Below are positions 34,601 to 46,194 of a stretch of DNA of 64,000 nt, piece by piece. The notes beneath the pieces were generated by a model. It was not told the origin of the DNA and did no database searches. It worked only from the letters and a program-made list of their open reading frames with translations. The translations under genes were made by a program, and so were the position numbers. How positions within the stretch are numbered: the first letter of the stretch is position 1; the number at the start of each line of letters is the position of its first letter. Origin of the DNA: Chamaelirium japonicum (Eukaryota; Streptophyta; Magnoliopsida; Liliales; Melanthiaceae); assembly GCA_947650365.1 (NCBI GenBank), contig OX393549.1:92343081-92407080 (forward strand). The letters are read 5' to 3'.

Positions 34601-36337
34601 AGCTCAACTTATTTTTTAATCTACCAAAGATCTAGCATAGTGCCTATTGATCAGGGCGATCATAGAAAGTGCAATTTTGTAGAGACCATCGTGCTCCGGT
34701 CGTACCTCCCATTGTTCCCTCTATGAGGGATCAACCCATGGTTAGGGTAATAGTCTTACTCTATGCAGAGAAAGGGAGTTGTTTGTGTGTATGTGCGTGC
34801 GTGTCTTTTTTTTTCTTGTTTTTCTTGTTTTTATTGTTTTTCCGGGTTTGTGTGTGTGTGTATTGAAGGGGGGGGGAGGTGGGAGGGACAAGGGTGATCA
34901 TGGGCCTAAGAATTAATGGTACATTGTGTGTCGAAATGCAAGGGATAGGGACAACAAAAAAGAAAATAGCTAAGGATACAGTTGACTACAACATAACACA
35001 CGTTGATTTCATAAGTTCTTTCATTTTTCTACAATCAAAAGAAACAATTTTCTCTCCTTCCAAGTAATATTAGATATAGCAGTTATAGTTTCTTGGCATC
35101 ACATGCGCCTTTTTCCAATCTAACATTTACATAGAAGGATGGGACATGTTCTAATAAAACCTAATACATGTTCTAATAAGACTTGATACATTAAACAGTT
35201 CTATCAGATTTCTCCATTGAGTTTGTGTTTTCTTCTTTGAATTAGAAATAGAATGGAATTCTTACAGTAACTATCTTGTCCCCTGAAAAGCTACCCTAAA
35301 GTTCAATGCAAATACTTCACAAGAAATGAAACAGATGAATATAAGATTTATTTTTATGAAAAATTGTAAAGTGGAATTGTCTTTCATAATTTAGATATCT
35401 AGTCACTTCCAACAACAAAGAAAATGTACATGGATAGGCATTATTCGCCAAGTATTTGAACTCCAAACCTCATAGGAATAGAATGACATTATTAACAAAT
35501 TCAGCTCATGAAAATCCGCACCCGGGAAAAAGCTCATGGTAGTTGACAATGGCAAAAACTTCATATCAAGGAAAGAATTGAAAGACATCAAAATTTGGAC
35601 CATCCAAAAAAGTTGGAAATCACGCAGTTCCATGAAAGCGTTCGTTTCATATCGTTAAACCAAGTTTGAGAATTGAGTTTCCAAATTCTTTAGTGAGAAA
35701 TTCCAAATTGCTTGATCTTTCAATCAAACAATTTCAAGTTTTGAAAACATGAAAAAATTGCATATACTATAAATGGGTGAAATCAACTTGTGTAAAACTC
35801 AAATCTTGCATTCCAAATGGCTGAGGCTTCAAAGTCCATAAAAAAGAAAGCTAATTGGAAAACGTAAAAAAATTAATAGGATCCAACAACAATTATCTGC
35901 ATAAAACCTCATATATGTATATAAGCAATTATAGAATTAAAAAAATATAGAATTGCTAATTAGATCATATAATTGGGAAAAAAATTCCAGGATAAGTAGG
36001 ATCCCCCCTAATCTACACAGAGTTGTGCAAAAATTTTCCAAATTCACCTTAAAATAAAATAGGTAGGAAAAATACAACAAAAATTAAAGCCGAAGAAAGC
36101 TTAAGAGAAAACAATGGCAACTCTTGGAAAAATAAATGAAGATCATCAGAAGAAAAAAAATAGAATCAAACCTTTGGTGTTGCAACTTCAACATCGATGG
36201 GAGCAAGCAAGCACAGGATGCTAAACTCCAAATTTGGGTTGTTCATGAAATTGGTTTCTTACGATGACAGCGCAAATAATACAGTAATCATGTTTTTACC
36301 TTAGTTTTCTAATCCCTCAAATTTTTGAAGGAGTAAG
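31651..36337. other. Intron 6 sequence; no gene seen
   Basis: AT-rich intronic DNA. 32437-32530 has GGCGAGGC/AAGGCGC repeats like a common plant MITE end. 33228-33292 has two short hairpins around CCCCTGGTAGGGG and GGGGGCAACGCCCCC. Several poly-T and GT-rich stretches lie near 34800-34870. No coding frame resembles a family. Confidence 0.4.
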
Positions 36338-37524
36338 TGATGCAGGGCGCCGGCCCACATCCGAGCCGCGAGCTCGACGCCAGCTGGAGACGCTGCCAGA
36401 AGATCAAGATCAAGGCGGTTGAGGATGATCTAATCGGTTTATTTCATGTTTATCTTTAATTTTGAACTGGTAAATTAGGATATTCAGTTGATTGTGAGCC
36501 CGATCTATAAGGGACAAATTTCTCTCGTTTGGTTATATAAGGAGATCTGATCTCCCGTTGAATATTTAATGAAGAAAATTAAGAAAAGAATTTCGTATGT
36601 TGGAAATCTGTGATGGGTTACCTCTCCCTCTCCCTCCCCTTGTTCGTCCCTGTGTAAGAGACGCTCGAAACCCCTTCCTCCGTGCGTGAAGCACCACTTG
36701 ACCTCCCCCTTCTCCATCTCTCCATTCTCTGTGTTACCGCGAAGCCGACAAGGCCTGCCGATCCGCACCGCCTGCTGACCCGCGGCCTCCCGCCTGGCCG
36801 CCGTCCTCGACCCAAACCCACCCCGGCCCGTCGCCGCCCGTCGCTGTCGTGCCCGAACCCGCGACCCACATGCCTTCCTCCACTACTCGGCTGAAAGAAG
36901 AAAGAGAAAGGGAGATTCACGAGACTCTATCGGATCCTGTGTTAGGTGAAGGAAAACCAGTGGTCAAAACCCCTTTGAAGTGTCTTTGAAGTGTTTGTGT
37001 TGATTGAGGGTGGGTTCTGAACCTGCACATGATAGCTGTTCTTTTCTCTGAATTGCTGTGAGAGAAGGTACAAAAGTTAAGGGGTGTGTCATATCCATTA
37101 TCTAACGATGGCAGTCTCTTTGCAATCAAAGCTCTTTGCAAGCATCTAACAATAAAGCATCTGCTAGCACCAACTTGAACTCCTGTGCATCTCCAGATCA
37201 GGTGCGCTCGTTCCTGAACTTGAATAGGCAAATCCCTGCTATTGCTATTCGTTATTTCAGTCTATCCTATTGAATATTATTAACAATAGAATACACTTGT
37301 TCTTTGCTAAATTGAGATTGTTGGTTTGCAATAGGAACCTGAACACTGCATGAACCTATGCCCTTGAATCTTAACCTGTCGAGCCTGTTTATTTCTTGAA
37401 ATCCTGTTAAGTGCAAGTCAGATTATTAATTAAGGCCTAAGTATTTCCTGTCCATATTTGGAGGTCTTCACTCCGAACGATCCCCGGTCTTGTAGTTCGG
37501 GAAAACCGTGACGGTTCCCCATCA
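36338..37524 (+). mobile_element. Solo LTR (1187 bp) in ABCC intron 6
   Basis: Starts TGATGCAGGG and ends GGTTCCCCATCA. Flanking 5-mers are GTAAG (36333-36337) and GCAAG (37525-37529), a TSD with one transition. A TATA box (TTATATAAGG, about 36533-36542) sets the orientation. Part of the sequence (GGGACAAATTTCTCTCGTTTGG... near 36510) is related to the solo LTR at 59782-60378. No internal region is present. Confidence 0.7.
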
Positions 37525-37681
37525 GCAAGTCAGATAATATCAGAAATTTGCAATCACGGCATGAAAAAGGAACTGATGGTGCAAAATCTAATGCATACCA
37601 ACACACACAAACCTACACACCAAATATTTTCAAAATCCATATGACAGAAATAATAACTGTAAATGAAGATGCTCAAAATAC

Positions 37682-38287
37682 CTGCAGGTTTTGAAGGCCA
37701 ACTTCTCCCTTTGATGGCCAGTTGTAACCTGGTCTGTTTGCTTCAATCGTAAGAGGTGGTTCACTAGGAATGGCCATATACTGCAGTATTCTCTCCACAG
37801 ATATAATTTTGTTCTCAAGATCGCAGAGATTCCATATAAGCCAGGCTTGTAGCATGTTGAGATTAAGGCCATATGTCACTGCAAGACCAGCAAGGCCTAA
37901 AAGGACAGATAACAGTGGTTATATACCTCATCATTCTTCCCTCAAAAAAAAGGCAGGATCAGACAAAAATAATATGCAAATTCAGTAACCACCTGGGTCA
38001 ATCGCCCCTTTTGGCAAAGAAATCAAGAATATCAAAGAGAAGGAAAATGTGATGGAAGATAATACATCCAAACGAAAGCAAAGCCATTCCATTGCACCAG
38101 CATTATAAAATTTGGGGCGAGAGTATTCATCTGCCAGATGAAAGTTAATGTCTATAAATCTGGATTGTTGGCCAAAGCTTCTAATCGTCATTGATCCTGA
38201 CATCGACTCAGCAAAATGTTGTATGATGGGAGCTTTGCATACACCAATTAACCTTGCTAGTTCCCGCGCTGTATCTACATAATATTG
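37682..38287 (-). CDS. ABCC: ABCC exons 5-6 (TMD2)
   Basis: Exon 5 (38287-37993) reads QYYVDTARELARLIGV and HFAESMSGSMTIRSFGQ, ending in phase 1 at GACCCAG|GTGGTT. Exon 6 (37896-37682) continues LAGLAVTYGLNLNMLQAW and SVERILQY, ending NLQ|GTATTT. These are the last helices of TMD2 and the approach to NBD2. No frame damage is seen here. The preceding intron (48220-38288) is 9.9 kb and the following one (37681-22610) is 15.1 kb, both loaded with transposons. Confidence 0.9.
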
Positions 38288-38994
38288 CTGAGTAACAAAA
38301 ATCATATATCACAAGATGAACAAAATCTCAACATATAGGAGTAAAACAAGAATAGGATTAAAAAACAGTTAATCTGAGACCATGCAGCTTCAATGTGTCT
38401 TTAAGAAGTAATTATGTTGGTGTCCTGACATATCAAGTAGTTTTTGCTTGATTTCAGGGCGTAATATCAAGGCTAATCCAGCAGAAGTATTATGATGAAA
38501 TCAAAAGGATGGTTTTAACTGTTGAAATGAAATAAATTAGGAGCATTTCATTGTCTTGTTGTTTCATGATGATTGTGCCTTGAATTATAGAATCTTAGCC
38601 GTCACTGATCAGGTTAGGTGGCTGAATCCCACTGTGAATGCTTTCATTATGTATTCTTGATCAGGAAGCAATATTTGCCATAGAGAATGGTGCGTGTACT
38701 GCTAGTAGAATATAGCGAAAGGTCTAGTATAATTTTCACCAGAAAATTAGATTTAATCTTAAATAGTGGGCATAATTAGCACTGTTGATAGCCATTAAAC
38801 TCTCCCTCACTCCTTCGTCACGTGCTTTCTTTCTTGCACAACAAATTATTAGTAGTAAAACACTTGAAACTTAAGTGGTGTTTTCAAAGTTGCATAAAGA
38901 ACTAGGAGGTCAAATGTATAGTTGAATTTGATGTACTATATTTATTTTCAAAAATAAAGCAACGAAGAAGTAACAAGAAATGATATGTTACATA
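38288..38994. other. Intron 4 sequence; no gene seen
   Basis: AT-rich intronic DNA immediately upstream (minus strand) of exon 5, with no features I can support. Confidence 0.4.
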
Positions 38995-39002
38995 CCTCTA
39001 CA

Positions 39003-39466
39003 CAGGGGCAGACCTACGTTGGGCCCAGGGGGAGCTCAAGCCCCCCCACTTTGGAGAAAAAAACAAGGGTTTATTACACTTTGCCCCCTTGAAGTTTAGC
39101 TCAAAAACAATTACCCCCCTGTAGTTTATTTTGTTCCAAATCGCTCTCTAACGTTTGAAATGTTAGCACAATACCCCCTTTTGTCAACTACTTGATCTCC
39201 TCATTTGGTAATTTTTATCTTATCGAAACTGAATTGAAGGGAGGCAAAATGTAGTTTTTTAACTATAGGGGGGTTAAATGTTTTTGAGCTAAACTTCAGA
39301 GGGAACAAAGTTTAATTTACCCAAAAAAACAATGCTAGCCAACTCGTTTGCCAACTTTTGGTTGCCATTCACACTGTCGGTTGAAGCCTCCGACTATTAG
39401 GCAACTACTGTAGTTACTTTTTAATAATTATGCCTCCCTTGAAGAAAAATCTTGGGTCCGCCACTA
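39003..39466. mobile_element. hAT-type MITE in ABCC intron 4
   Basis: The left end CAGGGGCAGACCTACGTTGG pairs with a right end whose complement reads TAGTGGCGGACCCAAG. The 8-bp TSD is CCTCTACA (38995-39002) versus CCTTTACA (39467-39474), one transition. It is interrupted by a second MITE (39067-39322), so the original hAT element was about 200 bp. Confidence 0.75.
39067..39322. mobile_element. MULE-type MITE nested in the hAT MITE
   Basis: 256 bp with inverted ends of about 55 bp. The left end has GGGTTTATTACACTTTG and TGAAGTTTAGCTCAAAAAC; the right end complement has GGGTAAATTAAACTTTG. The 10-bp direct repeat AAAAAAACAA flanks it at 39057-39066 and 39323-39332. Long TIRs and a 9-11-bp TSD point to Mutator-like elements. 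Confidence 0.75.
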
Positions 39467-39474
39467 CCTTTACA

Positions 39475-40256
39475 TGTAGGCGATGATTTGATATGGTGGC
39501 AAAAGAGATATTGAATCAAAGAGGGGATTCACACATGAAAATGGATGTTACATTCCAAGTTGAGTATGATGTTCAAGGAAGAAAATTCTTAGTATAATCA
39601 CAGTCGTCAACTTCGGACCTTATAATTGTGGAGGGATATCCTCTAAGTGTGGCAATTACAAGCATGTTATCGCAATTTGTAATGTTATCCTTTATGAAGT
39701 TAATTGAATGATTCATTCCTTCACTAAAGACAATTTAATAAACAATAAATTGTTCAACAAGGTCCTCGTAATGCTTTGTATAGTGTTGAACATTAGACAA
39801 CTTATTGATGTAGGAGCATCTATAAGGCACTTAAAGTGCCTATATTTGAGTCACATTAACAAATTGGAGGTCCGTGAGGGTCGTGGTAAGTTGTTTTTTA
39901 TAATTTTATGTTTTACTTGCCTTTGCTATTTTGGGAGACTTTATGGATTTTTATCATTTTTGCAACAATAAGGAATATGATTGTAATTTCGGGCAACTTA
40001 GTGGGTAGTTGGTCTTTTGTGAAGTTGGGCTTTTACAATATTAGGGTATAGGATAGTCGAACTAGTCATAATCCTACAATTTACTAGAATCCTATTTTTT
40101 TAGTAGAAAATCCAACCACAATATTTCAGGGGTGGAGTCCTAATATGAAAAAAAAAGAGGATAAAAATCCCTATTTCTAAGGAGTTGAGATAGGGTTACA
40201 CACTCATTGTGTAGGATTAAGACAAAAAGAGAATTTATTTTCTAACAGTTGCTATT
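39475..40256. other. Intron 4 sequence; no gene seen
   Basis: AT-rich. An 87-codon open frame at 39708-39971 starts without a coding-like composition and matches nothing known. Confidence 0.35.
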
Positions 40257-40402
40257 GGATTTTAGGAGTAAAGCCTTGTCTCCACTCAATGGGGCAAATA
40301 CCCTATATGGCTGTGCATGGATAATGGTCACCAAGGGTGAACATACCCCAAAAGGATATTAGTTTAACCTATACAGGACCAAGTATGTACACACTCTTAA
40401 CA
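40257..40402 (-). repeat. Truncated 3' LTR of the intronic copia element
   Basis: Matches the 5' LTR from GGATTTTAGGAGTAAA to CTCTTAACA. The outer part is replaced by unrelated sequence containing TCTAACAGTTGC. Confidence 0.8.
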
Positions 40403-40499
40403 CCCCCCTTCAAACTCAAGGTGGATCATACACCAAAAGTTTGCCTAGGAGAGTACGAAAGCGCTGGATAGTGTGCGTCTTGGTAAAGAAGTCGGCAAG

Positions 40500-43400
40500 C
40501 TAATCGGTAGAAGACACATACGGAAGCGCGAGCGTGCCATCCACATAGCGATGGCGCACAAAATGACAATCAAGCTCGATGTGCTTAGTGCGCTCATGGA
40601 ACACTGGATTGCTAGTAATCTGGATAGCGCTCCGGTTGTCGCAGTGAAGGGGAGTTGCCGAGGTCAGTTGAACTCCCATATCACCTAGCAGACGGCGCAG
40701 CCAAACAACCTCACACGCCGTGCGGGCCATAGCACGATATTCCGCCTCGGTGCTGGAGAGGGAAACGATATCATGTTTCTTGCTCTTCCAGGAGATGAGC
40801 GAGTCACCCAAGAAGATGCAGAAGCCAGTAGTAGAGCGTCGATCAGTAGGATCACCTGCCCAATGCGCATCGGCATAGGAGCGAAGCTCCAAGGAAGAAG
40901 ATAACGACAGTAATAGGGAACGAGTCACCGTCCCCAAGATAGCGAAGAATCCGCAGTAATGCCGCGTAGTGAGTCGAACGAAGAGCGCTAACAAACTGGC
41001 TCACAACTCGAACAGCATGTGAGATGTCCGGACGAGTGATCGTTAGATAGACGAGAGCACCAACAAGCTGTCTGTAGCGAGTAGGATCCGAGAGTGGCTC
41101 ACCATCAGTGGGACGGAGCTTCACATTAAGCTCCATCGGTGTGTCCACGATCCGGGAGTCGGTGAGGCCGGCCCGACTCAATACCTCAGAAACAAACTTC
41201 TGCTAGGAGAGCAGAAATCCTTGAGGACAGGAAGCAACCTCAAGGCCAAGGAAATAGCGAAGGTTGCCGAGATCATTCATCTCAAACTGCTACTGCCTGT
41301 AGGTGTCGCTTCAGAGAAACAATGGTGGTGGTATCATCACCAGTGGTGATCATGTCGTCGACGTAGAGAAGCAAAATTGCACGACCATTACTAGAGGTAC
41401 GAGTGAACATAGTGTGATGACCAAGATCCAATAGGCCAATAGCCAAGAGCCAAGACTCCTGAGGCGGGAATGCCAAGATGGATGAGGTGAGGTGAGGTGT
41501 ACAAGGCCATGAGTTAGCCCCACATCGCCTGGAGAGAAGGAGATCTTGAGCTACTTATATAATTTCCCCTCCCAAACATAGAAAACGTGTTTTAAAACCG
41601 TGCGCCGCTACGGATTTCGTAAGAACTCCGTAGTTAAGCGTGCTCGGGCGAGAGTAGTACCAGGATGGGTGACCCCCTGGGAAGTCCTCGTGCGGGCATG
41701 GGCAAAGTGGACAATATCTTGTGTGTTTGGGGCGGATGTTACATATAGCATAATCATTCAGACTCTCTGTAAAGCCAACTGCAAGTACGAAGGACCGAAA
41801 GCGCTCAAACCAGGCCCGTGGAGCTTGCTTGAGCCCATAGATAGCCTTGCGAAGATGACAGACATGCTGGGGAAGAGTCGAAAGACCAGGAGGAGGCATT
41901 ATATAAACCTCCTCGGAGAGATCTCCATGAAGAAATGTATTCTTCACATCCATCTGAAAGAGCGGCCAACGACGAACTGAGGCAACAGCTAGCAAGGTGC
42001 GAACACTGGTCATTTTCGCAACTGGAGCAAAGGTATCCTCATAGTCAATGCCATGCTCCTGTGTGAAACCACGAACAACTAGGCGGGCCTTGTACCTCTC
42101 AATCGAGTCATCTGAGCGAGTCTTGATGCGATAGACCCAGCGACAGCTGATAGGATCCTTCCCTGGGGGAAGAGGAACAAGCTCCCAAGTGCCAGTCTTT
42201 TGAAGAGCCTACAGCTCCTCGGACATAGCCTGCTGCCAATGGGGTACCTGGACTGCCTCACGGTAACTCTGGGGCTCCTGAAGGGAGTGAATAGCTGCAA
42301 GAAAGTCCTGAAAAGTAGAAAAGTAGGAGGCAGTATGAGAGAAACCGTAGCAATGTGGTGGACGCCTGTCACGCTCAGGGTAACGTTGTGAGAAGGTAGG
42401 AGCAGAAGATCCATCGTCAGGGCTAGACGAGACTGGCATCGAGGGTAGAGCTATAGAAGAGTCTGGAGGAGGAGAGGGAGCGACTGGGACATGCGGACGA
42501 CGCGTGTAAGTGGAAGTGACTGGTGGTCACGGGAGCTCAAGTGTTGGAGGAGGAACAACAGAAGCATCTTGAGGAACTGGTAAGTGAGCTGAGGGAGTAG
42601 GTATCGAAATCCCGGAGGAGGGATAGACTGAAGGAGAGAGTGACTCAGAGGAATGAAGAAAGGATAAGTCCTGATCTATGGAGACCCCTGAGTAGAAGGG
42701 AGTATCCTCAAAAAAAGTCACATCACGTGATATACGTATACGACGAGCAGAGGGGTCATAGCAACGCCAACCCTTGTGCTCAGAGCTATACCCCAAGAAA
42801 AGACATCTAGCGGACCGAGGAGTGAGTTTTGTTCACTCACCATGAGGGAGCATAACGAAACATGTGCAACCAAAGGTTCGCAATACACGATAGTGAGGAA
42901 CAAATAAGTACAAGATCTGAAATGGTGACTGACCAGAGTGAGCAGAAGAGGGAGTGAGGTTGATTAAGTGGACTGAGGTGAGAACAGCCTTCGCCCAAAA
43001 ATGACGAGGCACAGAGGTAGAGAATAAAAGAGAGTGAGCAGTCTCGAGAATGTGACGATGCTTTCTTTCAGCTACACCAATTTATGCAGGCGTGTAAGGA
43101 CATGACTGCTGTGGAAGAATACCCTGAGAGAAAAGAATGTCACGAAACTCGGAAGAAAAATACTCGCGAGCACCATCGGAGTGAAAAATTTTAATACGTT
43201 TACCAAATTGAGTGTGAACCATACTGGTAAAGTCACGATATGCCTGACAAACATAATATCTACGACGTAAGAGAAAAACCCAAGTAAAACGAGAGAAATC
43301 ATCAATGAAACTAACATAATAAGATAATCCAGAAAGAGATACAACGGGAGCAGGTCCCCAGATATCCGAATGCACTAAATCAAACACAGAAGATGACATA

Positions 43401-44026
43401 GACACATGCACGGGAAATGACTGAGTTGGATGCTTGGCTAAGCTACAACTGACACATGGAGATGGTGGAGTAAAGGAGATATCACCGAGTGCTCCGGACT
43501 GAAAGACAGAACGGAGACGTGCAGCTGAAGGATGGCCCAATCGGCGATACCAGAGATCCGAAACAGCACAGGTGGTATCAGCAATGGATGTAGGAAGTGG
43601 TACATGAAGATGCCTCAAGTGGTATAGACCGCCCACCCTACGCCTAGTCCCAATCGTCTTGCCCGTCCGAGGATCCTGCACAAGACAATGTGAGGATGAG
43701 AAGGTAGTGAGATAGCCCAAGTCAGCAAGTCTGCTAATAGAAATCAAGTTAATGGACAATGAAGGAGCAAGAAGAACGCCAGGCAAAGAAAGACGACCAC
43801 TGGGGTCAGAGGATGTGGTGATGGTCCTCTGGCAAGAAACTGGTAACAGGGAACCAGCAGCAGTGCAAAGCTGGAGTTCAGGAGGAACACGACCACGAGC
43901 AGTGAGAGCGGAAGCGTCAGAAGTCAAGTGGTGTGAGGCACCCGAGTCCAGAATCCAGGCAGCAGATGCAGTACCGGTCGTTGGTGGGCCCTGCTTGAGG
44001 GTGAAAGCATGCTGAAATTGCTGAAC
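40500..44026 (-). pseudogene. Copia pol: protease, integrase, RT and RNase H, multiply broken
   Basis: Protease WILDSGASHH (about 43950). Integrase with the LWYRRLGHPS, C-x2-C and HSDIWGP segments and SDGAREY (43600-43150). RT with FQMDVKNTFLHGDL (about 41950), YGLKQAPRAWF, and YVDDM (about 41360). RNase H with YADAHWAGDP, SSTEAEYRA and CDNRSAI (40900-40600). In-frame stops: 43084-43082, 42835-42833, 42529-42527, 42211-42209. Frameshifts lie near 41290 and 40960. The product is not functional. Confidence 0.85.
41413..41743 (+). mobile_element. Cassandra solo LTR inserted in the copia RT region
   Basis: 331 bp, TGTGATGACC...GATGTTACA, about the same as the Cassandra LTRs at 10963-11707. 41621-41692 is the 5S-like part, the least diverged of the three copies from plant 5S rRNA. 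The flanking pentamers are CATAG and TATAG, a TSD with one mismatch. With one TSD copy the insertion adds 336 nt, so the RT register resumes unchanged after it. Confidence 0.85.
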
Positions 44027-44950
44027 CTAAGCAGCAAGCTGAGAGAGTTCAAATGTCGAAGTAGTCGTAGCCGTAGTCTGTGGCACCTGACCGAGCTTCC
44101 TGAGACGTCGGTAACAAGTGTCATTGACATGGCCCTCTTTCCTATAGTACACACACCAGAGTTTGCTAGTAGACCGCCTCTCACTAATGGGGCGGTGATC
44201 TCCGGTGGACCGACTGTCACCTATGGGAGCACGAGGTATGAAAGAGGTCGGCGTAGCAAGAACGCCAGGGTCTGAGGCTGGAACACGGTGTATAGAAAGA
44301 GTGGCCGAGCGTGTCTCTTCGACAAGTAGCTCAGATAGAGCCTCATTAAGGCTAGGTAAGGGATCCCGATGTAATAACTGACCTCGAATGGGCTCAAACT
44401 CTGCACGAAGTTCCATCAGGAATTCAAAGACGTATAGCTCATCACGATGGTATCGACGGATGGAGACTGTATCCGGAGGATAGACGGGCTCCAGTGCTTC
44501 AATTTCCCTCCAGATAGCGGAGATCCGAGCGTAGAACTCACGAATGGTGCTAGAACCTTGGATCACTCCCTTGAGCTCACATCGAAGTTGAAATGTCCTT
44601 GCACCTCCAGTCTGAATGAATTGCTTTGAAAGATAGCACCACATTCCCTGAGAGGTGGGAAGCTGAAGAGCTTCTACATGGAGTTCATGAGAAAGAGAGG
44701 CACCAATGTACGAGCGAATGATGGCATCAACATCATCCCATTCTTCATATTCGACGGAGTCTAAAGCCATACTTGTGGTGGAGGAGTTATCAGAGATTGC
44801 AGGAGCGGGCTTCGTGCCATCCACATACTTCCAGAGTTTGTGAGCACCGAGATGCATGCGCAATGTGGATGCCCACAATCGAAAGTTTGAAGTTCCAGTG
44901 AGAACAACGTCCATTTTAGGAAGTTTGTCTGGCTTCAAAGAGGTAGTCAT
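44027..44950 (-). pseudogene. Copia gag region
   Basis: ATG at 44950 opens a UBN2-type gag with GTSNFRLWASTLRMHL near the start. It ends with a damaged zinc knuckle CVYYRKEGHVNDTC, in which the second Cys is Tyr. The frame meets TAG at 44029-44027 and then continues in the same register into protease, so gag and pol were one frame. Confidence 0.85.
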
Positions 44951-45109
44951 AGTGGTTGTCTTGAGGAGAACAAGGCACAAGATCTGATGGATTAGTACAG
45001 TGGTGCTCTGTTCACTGTATAAGCAGATTTACTGTGAGCAGAGCACTGTTGATCAGAGTACTAAACCCTTCAGTACAGTGAACAGTTGCTGGAATCAGAC
45101 CGATCTAAA

Positions 45110-45370
45110 ACCGACTATGAACTGCTCACTAAGCTGTTGAACCGACCTTGAGCTCCTGAACCAAACTAAACTAAACCGACAGTGAACTGCTCACAGTATG
45201 TTGTTGAACCGACCTTGAGCTCCTGAACCAAACCGAATTAAACCGACTGTGAACTGCTCACAGTAAGCTGTTGAACCGAGCTTGAGCTCCTAAACCAGAC
45301 CGAACTAAACCAGACTGTGAACTGCTCACAGTAAAGCTGTTGAACTGAACCATACTGAGAACTGAACCGG
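45110..45370. repeat. About 66-bp tandem repeat in the copia leader, nearly four copies
   Basis: The core GAACTGCTCAC recurs at 45119, 45184, 45251 and 45319, followed by CTGTTGAACCGA and TTGAGCTCCT. It lies between the primer site and gag of the copia element. Confidence 0.8.
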
Positions 45371-46013
45371 ACTATGAGTGAACCGGTGACTTGGCAAAAA
45401 ATTTAAGTTGATAAAATCTGATCGTAGGTGAGATAAAAGGCTGAGATTTCCGCTGGAGTCACTTAAGGATTAGGGTTGAAGCCGATTCAGCACTCCCTCT
45501 TCACTCAGCGCCGCTGTCTTCCTCTTCAGTCCGGTGAAGAAGCCGATCCAGATCTCCCTCACCCTAGATCAAAGATCCAGTGAAGAAGCTGATCCAAATC
45601 TCCGATGAGGAATCGATTCAGATGTTCGCTGATGATGACTGCAACTGACTCCTTCTGATCTCCGGTGAAGAATCGAAGATCTGATTCTTCTTTTAAATCT
45701 CCGACGGAAGCCGGTGAGGAGATCGATGAAGAAGCAAACTTAGAAGCCGATGAAGAAGGATACCTTGTCCACTGCGCAGATCTGGTTCCGGGTCTTCGAC
45801 TACAACGATGCAGTGAAGACTTCGATGCAGGATTGCGATGAAAGCTTTGATGTTGATTGAGATGAAGACTAGGGCTTCGATCCAGGTGCTGCGATGAAGG
45901 TGATGAAAACTAGGGCTTCGATCCAGGTGCTGCGATGAAGGCTCTGCTCTATCAGATGAGGCTTTGGATTGAAGAAAGCTCTCTACCAGAGACCCATTAG
46001 GGCTCTGATACCA

Positions 46014-46194
46014 TGTTAGATCCAAAGAGGGAAAATGGAAAAATGGATTTTAGGAGTAAAACCTTGTCTCCACTCAATGGGGCAAATACCCTATATAGCT
46101 AGCTGTACATGGATAATGGTCACCAAGGGTGAACATACCCCAAAAGGATATTAGTCTAACCTATACAGGACCAAGTATGTACACACTCTTAACA
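46014..46194 (-). repeat. 5' LTR of the intronic copia element
   Basis: 181 bp. About 145 bp of it is shared with 40257-40402. Confidence 0.88.

Larger units (their letters stand above)
40257..46194 (-). mobile_element. Degenerate Ty1/copia retrotransposon in ABCC intron 4
   Basis: The right (5') LTR is 46014-46194 (181 bp, TGTTA...TAACA), with a perfect tRNA-iMet primer site at 46001-46013. The left (3') LTR is only about 146 bp (40257-40402), lacking the outer 35 bp, so no TSD can be read. A polypurine tract (complement of 40403-40413) precedes it. Order: leader with tandem repeats, gag, protease, integrase, RT, RNase H, as in copia. The frame is broken by at least six nonsense codons and two shifts, and a Cassandra LTR is inserted in RT. 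Confidence 0.9.
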
